Positions 60,762 through 64,000 of a stretch of 64,000 bases of DNA are shown here, piece after piece. Source of the DNA: Jidongwangia harbinensis (GTDB lineage Bacteria > Actinomycetota > Actinomycetes > Mycobacteriales > Micromonosporaceae); assembly GCF_020216025.1 (NCBI RefSeq), contig NZ_JAIWNC010000027.1, forward strand, positions 62,001-126,000, read 5' to 3'. How positions within the stretch are numbered: position 1 is the stretch's first letter; the number at the start of each line of letters is the position of its first letter. The position numbers and the translations under genes were made by a program. Below the pieces are notes generated by a model. It was not told where the DNA came from and did not search any database. It was given only the letters and a program-made list of their open reading frames with translations.

Positions 60762-61335
60762 CCCGCGCGGCGTACGCGAGCACGCCCACCACCAGCAGCA
60801 CCAGGGCGGTGACCGCGGCCGGCACGCTGCCCACCGGCTGCATCAGCCAGAGCAGGGACTGCCGCCAGCCCGAGCCGCCCGGTGCGGCCAGCATCGCCTG
60901 CACGGCCGACCAGGCGACCGGGGCGGCCCAGGCGAGGCGCGGTCCGAGCAGCGCCACGCTCAGCCCGCTCAGCCCGGCGAGTCCGGCGCAGTTGCGCAGG
61001 ATCAGCCAGCCGGGGCCGAAGTCGGCGCCGGCCGCCCGCGCGCCGAGCAGCAGGACGGCGACGAACGTGCCGGCCCCGATCAGGTGCAGCATCCGCCGGG
61101 GCGGCCAGGGCAGCGCCGCCGTCTTCTCCAGGGCGTCGTCGTCGCCGGCCAGGGTGGGGATCAGCGGGGTCAGGGCCAGCATCACCGTGAGGACCGCCAG
61201 GCTCGGGTCCACCTCGGGGCTCTCCGCCCACGCCGACCAGGGCAGCACGACCGCGGCGACCGCGGCGACCGAGACCGGTGCGGCGTACGGGACGCGCCGG
61301 GAGCGCAGGTAGAGCGGCAGCCAGCCGGTGGTCAT
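60718..61335 (-). CDS. Membrane protein of ABC exporter operon
   Basis: The 205-residue protein has about six hydrophobic segments, including AAPVSVAAVAAVVLPWSAWA, PSLAVLTVMLALTPLIPTLAG, LIGAGTFVAVLLLGARAAGA and VTALVLLVVGVLAYAARV. The ATG at 61335 overlaps the stop of the upstream permease gene (ATGA). It is probably an accessory membrane subunit of the exporter. No family motif is clear. Confidence 0.7.
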   Translation of the reverse strand: MTTGWLPLYLRSRRVPYAAPVSVAAVAAVVLPWSAWAESPEVDPSLAVLTVMLALTPLIPTLAGDDDALEKTAALPWPPRRMLHLIGAGTFVAVLLLGARAAGADFGPGWLILRNCAGLAGLSGLSVALLGPRLAWAAPVAWSAVQAMLAAPGGSGWRQSLLWLMQPVGSVPAAVTALVLLVVGVLAYAARVSPPRAPNETAMGR

Positions 61336-62708
61336 ACGGTCGGCTCGCCGGTGAGGATGCTGCGCAGGTCGTCGGTGCGGCAGGCGTTGGCGGCGTCGCG
61401 CAGGGCGGTCACCCGGCGTACCTGTTCCGCGGCGGGCCGGGCGCGCAGGGCCCGGACGGTCGCGGTGATCTCGGCGCGGGCGGTCCCGTCGTCGAACGGT
61501 TCCCCGTGGATCGGCGGGAGTACGTCGACGTCCATCAGCCAGGCGCCGGCCGCGCCCAGGGCCACCCGGTCGCCGAGCCGGCAGCCGTTCGCCGTGGTGC
61601 CGGCGCCGTTGACGATGCTCGCGGTGACGGCGTCCGGGGAGACCGGCGAGAAGCGGAACAGGTCGGCGGTGCTGAGCATGCGGTTGTCCGGGGCGAGGCG
61701 GAACGCGACCGTGCCGGGCTCCAGTTTCGGTGTGCGGCCCCGGAACTGGGCGGCGTCGAAGGTGGACGGGGCGTCGGCGCGCCACTCCACGGCGCGGGTC
61801 GGTGCGCCGGGCAGCCTGGCCAGCATGGTGAGCGCCCGGCGTACCGCCGGAGTCACCGTCCGCAGCTGGTAGGCGTGCACTTCGGTGACACACACCTGGG
61901 GTGCGCCGTCGGCGCAGACCAGCCGTTGCGCGGCGGTGTTCACCTGGTACCGCGCGCCCAGCCCGACCGGCGTGACGACCGCGCTGAGCAGTACACCCGC
62001 GGCCAGCGCCGCGACGCCCGCCACCCGGGGCCGCCAGGACCCGCCGAAGCTGAGCAGCAGGCCGCCGAGCAGCAGGCCGGCGCCCAGCGCCAGGCGTCCC
62101 AGCAGGGCCTCGGCGGTGAACGATTCCCACGGGAACCCCGGCGGCGGCAGCATCAGCGTGAGGTTGCGCAGGCTGCTGTTCTCGCCCGCGGACTCCACCG
62201 CCACCTGGCCCACCAGGGCCACCGTGGCCAACGCCGGCGGCAGCAGCGGCGCGGGCCAGGCGCGGCCGGCGGCGAAGCCCAGCCAGGTCGCACCGATCAG
62301 GACGGTGACGTCCACCAGGGCCGGCAACGCGCCGCCGGCGTTGAGGAAGCCGCCGGTCGCGCCGATCACGGCGGCGCCGGCCCCGAGCGTCAGCAGCTGC
62401 ACCAGGGTCACCGCCACGGCCAGCGCGGTGGCGGGCGGGGTGACCTTCTGCCACCGGGGCCGGCCGGTGCTGCCGATCAGTTCGGTGGCCCGGGTGCGCT
62501 TCTCCCGGCGGCCGAGCATCGCGCCGCCGGCCAGTGCCAGCGGCACCACGAAGAACTGCACGCTGGCCTGCATGAACGAGAAGGTCAGCCACTGCCGGTC
62601 CCAGCTCTGTGCCAGCGCGGCGATCGGCAGCGCCCCGGTCACGAACAGCAGTACGGCCAGCGCGACGGCGTTGGAGCGGCGCAGCTCGGTGCGGATGGCG
62701 TGGATCAT
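61332..62708 (-). CDS. ABC exporter membrane subunit
   Basis: The 458-residue protein has about six transmembrane segments in the first 260 residues (for example AVALAVLLFVTGALPIAALA and FVVPLALAGGAMLGRREKRTRATELIGSTGRPRW, the latter typical of ABC-2-type permeases). The last 200 residues form a soluble extracytoplasmic domain with Cys pairs (LVCADGAPQVCVTE and NACRTDD). The ATG at 62708 overlaps the ATPase stop. It pairs with the upstream ATPase; the cargo is unknown. Confidence 0.78.
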   Translation of the reverse strand: MIHAIRTELRRSNAVALAVLLFVTGALPIAALAQSWDRQWLTFSFMQASVQFFVVPLALAGGAMLGRREKRTRATELIGSTGRPRWQKVTPPATALAVAVTLVQLLTLGAGAAVIGATGGFLNAGGALPALVDVTVLIGATWLGFAAGRAWPAPLLPPALATVALVGQVAVESAGENSSLRNLTLMLPPPGFPWESFTAEALLGRLALGAGLLLGGLLLSFGGSWRPRVAGVAALAAGVLLSAVVTPVGLGARYQVNTAAQRLVCADGAPQVCVTEVHAYQLRTVTPAVRRALTMLARLPGAPTRAVEWRADAPSTFDAAQFRGRTPKLEPGTVAFRLAPDNRMLSTADLFRFSPVSPDAVTASIVNGAGTTANGCRLGDRVALGAAGAWLMDVDVLPPIHGEPFDDGTARAEITATVRALRARPAAEQVRRVTALRDAANACRTDDLRSILTGEPTV

Positions 62709-63502
62709 GCGGCGCTCCGGTGGTCGCGCAGGAGCACCGAGTAGCCGCGTTCGGCGGCGCTGTCCCCGGCACCGTCGTGGGCGCCGAGGCGCGCCAGGTC
62801 GGCGGGCACTCCCCGGAAGACCAGCCGGCCCTGGTCGACCAGCAGGACGTCGCCGCAGGCCGCCACCACGTCCTCCACCAGGTGGGTGGAGACCAGCACG
62901 CAGGACGTGTCGCCGAGGTCGCGCAGCAGTTCCCGGAACTCCACCCGTTGCTCGGGGTCGAGGCCGACGGTCGGCTCGTCGAGCAGCAGCAGGTCCGGTT
63001 CGTTGACGATCGCCTGGGCGATGCCGACCCGGCGCACCATGCCGCCGGACAGCGACTTGAGCCGCGAGTCCGCGCGGTCGGTCAGGCCGACCCGGTCGAC
63101 GGCGCGCTGCGCGGCGGCGGGGACCGCGGCGGCGGGCATCTCGCGCAACCAGGCCATGTACTCGACGTAGTCGCGGACGGTGAACTTCGGGTAGAAGCCG
63201 AACATCTGCGGCAGGTATCCCAGCCGGGCGCGCACCGCCCGCAGCGAGCGCCGGTCCGTGACGTCCCGGCCGAGCAGGTGCAGCCGGCCGCCCTTCGGCC
63301 TGATCACGGTGCCCAGCGCCCGCATGAGGGTGGTCTTGCCGGCGCCGTTAGGGCCGAGCAGACCGTGCACCCCGGGACCCAGGGTGAGGTCGAGGCCGTC
63401 GACGGCGAGCCGGGAACCCGCCTTGACCCGCAGGCCGGTGGCTTCGACCTGCCACGCGCCGGTGGACGGGGCCAGTTCGTCGGCTCTGACTGCGCGAACC
63501 AC
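62705..63502 (-). CDS. ABC exporter ATP-binding subunit
   Basis: The 265-residue ATPase has Walker A GPNGAGKT (50-57), signature LSGGM, and Walker B LLLLDEPTVGLDPEQR. LGYLPQMFGFYPKFTVRDYVEYMAWLR is a CcmA/NatA-type Q-loop region. The GTG at 63502 has AAGGAG 6 bp upstream and is preferred over the longer open frame to 63562. It belongs to a four-gene operon with two membrane proteins downstream and a membrane protein upstream. Confidence 0.87.
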   Translation of the reverse strand: MVRAVRADELAPSTGAWQVEATGLRVKAGSRLAVDGLDLTLGPGVHGLLGPNGAGKTTLMRALGTVIRPKGGRLHLLGRDVTDRRSLRAVRARLGYLPQMFGFYPKFTVRDYVEYMAWLREMPAAAVPAAAQRAVDRVGLTDRADSRLKSLSGGMVRRVGIAQAIVNEPDLLLLDEPTVGLDPEQRVEFRELLRDLGDTSCVLVSTHLVEDVVAACGDVLLVDQGRLVFRGVPADLARLGAHDGAGDSAAERGYSVLLRDHRSAA

Positions 63503-63530
63503 GGATACTCCTTCGTCGTCGAGGGGGGAA

Positions 63531-64000
63531 TCAGTTCCGGCCGGCGTGCTGCCGGTGGTCACCGGCGCGCAGCACGACCAGCCCGGCGAGGGCCACCGCG
63601 GCCACCGCCCATCCGCGCAGGCTCTCGGGTTGGACGAGCACCGGCAGGCGGACCATCACCAGGGCGGGGAGGGCGACCGCCAGCATCCAGGCGGCGCCGA
63701 TCAGCGCCGCCGCCCGGCTCACCCCGATCAGGCCGCCGAGCAGCAGGGCCGCGGCGGTGAACGTCAGGCAGGGCAGCAGCCACAGCGCGGGATTCGCGCC
63801 GACCCGCCAGCCCACCACGGCGAGCAGCGGCAGCACGGTCAGCAGGATCACCACCGTGCGGCGCAGCAGCAGGTCCAGGCCGGCCCGGGCGGTGCCCGAG
63901 ACGGTCTCCCACGCCGGGTCCCAGCGGCGCGACCAGGCCACGGCCAGCCCGCTCAGCGGCGCCACCGGCGCCAGCAGCAGCACCACCGAGGACCGCGCCG
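63531..64000 (-). CDS. Membrane protein, 5' part outside the window
   Basis: The frame is open to the right edge and ends at 63531. About four hydrophobic segments are visible (VVLLLAPVAPLSGLAVAW, TVVILLTVLPLLAVVGW, ALWLLPCLTFTAAALLLGGLIG, AALIGAAWMLAVALPALVMV) with a short His/Arg-rich end. It lies 28 bp before the ABC ATPase start on the same strand, so it is in that operon. Anti-sigma-like zf-HC2 membrane proteins often precede such ABC genes, but the diagnostic N-terminus is not in view. Confidence 0.65.
   Translation of the reverse strand, partial: ARSSVVLLLAPVAPLSGLAVAWSRRWDPAWETVSGTARAGLDLLLRRTVVILLTVLPLLAVVGWRVGANPALWLLPCLTFTAAALLLGGLIGVSRAAALIGAAWMLAVALPALVMVRLPVLVQPESLRGWAVAAVALAGLVVLRAGDHRQHAGRN

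Overview
The window is G+C-rich DNA with frequent GTG starts, many 4-bp stop/start overlaps (ATGA or GTGA), Tat- and lipoprotein-type exported proteins, and abundant TetR, LAL-type LuxR and ECF regulators. This points to a filamentous actinomycete. Gene content and codon bias look most like Micromonosporaceae (Actinoplanes or a relative), but that placement is inference. I found no rRNA, no convincing tRNA and no CRISPR array.

Layout. (1) 1-3430 is a worn region: a chimeric HAD/WYL remnant, a VapBC module with a perfect palindromic operator, a MhuD-like heme monooxygenase, a small unknown gene and a truncated ATPase. (2) 3463-11290 is an eight-gene minus-strand unit: a urea/short-chain-amide ABC importer (urtABCDE), an NCS1 purine/cytosine-type permease and two tandem TetR genes. 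(3) 11761-14510 holds an amidohydrolase facing a two-gene operon of nicotianamine-synthase-like protein plus GNAT acetyltransferase. A good Zur-box candidate lies in that operon's promoter, making it a possible zinc-regulated metallophore system and the most interesting locus here. (4) 14729-22825 is a complete Wadjet-like operon (jetABCD) of the DUF2397/DUF2398/TIGR02680/DUF2399 kind, predicted to act against plasmids. (5) 23009-31378 is a patchwork of defence and decay: a SWIM-protein remnant, a second VapBC, an ECF sigma factor with a SnoaL-fold neighbour, an integrase tail, a quinone oxidoreductase/TetR pair, an alpha/beta hydrolase, a vapC fragment joined to a truncated SRPBCC gene, and an HNH endonuclease.

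(6) 31588-40628 carries a split-barrel flavoprotein, a 1759-residue kinase/ATPase/GAF/GGDEF signalling protein, a divergent XRE regulator/alcohol dehydrogenase pair, and an immunity-like gene. (7) 40698-44858 encodes a 1386-residue polymorphic toxin with ALF-type repeats, Ala-rich coiled coils, a Hint domain and a short C-terminal toxin domain; a strong hairpin separates it from its putative immunity gene. (8) 44990-51930 looks like sugar-acid catabolism: an aldehyde dehydrogenase and an FAH-family protein (like the last two Weimberg-pathway steps), a divergent IclR regulator, and a sugar ABC importer whose two permeases are fused and which has no local ATPase. (9) 51905-60761 has a LAL regulator, a secreted repeat protein, a near-pure G/C block, a TetR/SDR/cyclase unit with two matching operators, and an STAND-like ATPase. 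(10) 60718-64000 is an ABC exporter operon running off the right edge.

Toxin-antitoxin pairs, Wadjet, an HNH endonuclease, an integrase remnant, gene fragments and four copies of a dispersed intergenic repeat between about 0.8 and 30 kb suggest an accessory region with a history of insertion and deletion. From about 31 kb on the window reads as ordinary, intact chromosome.
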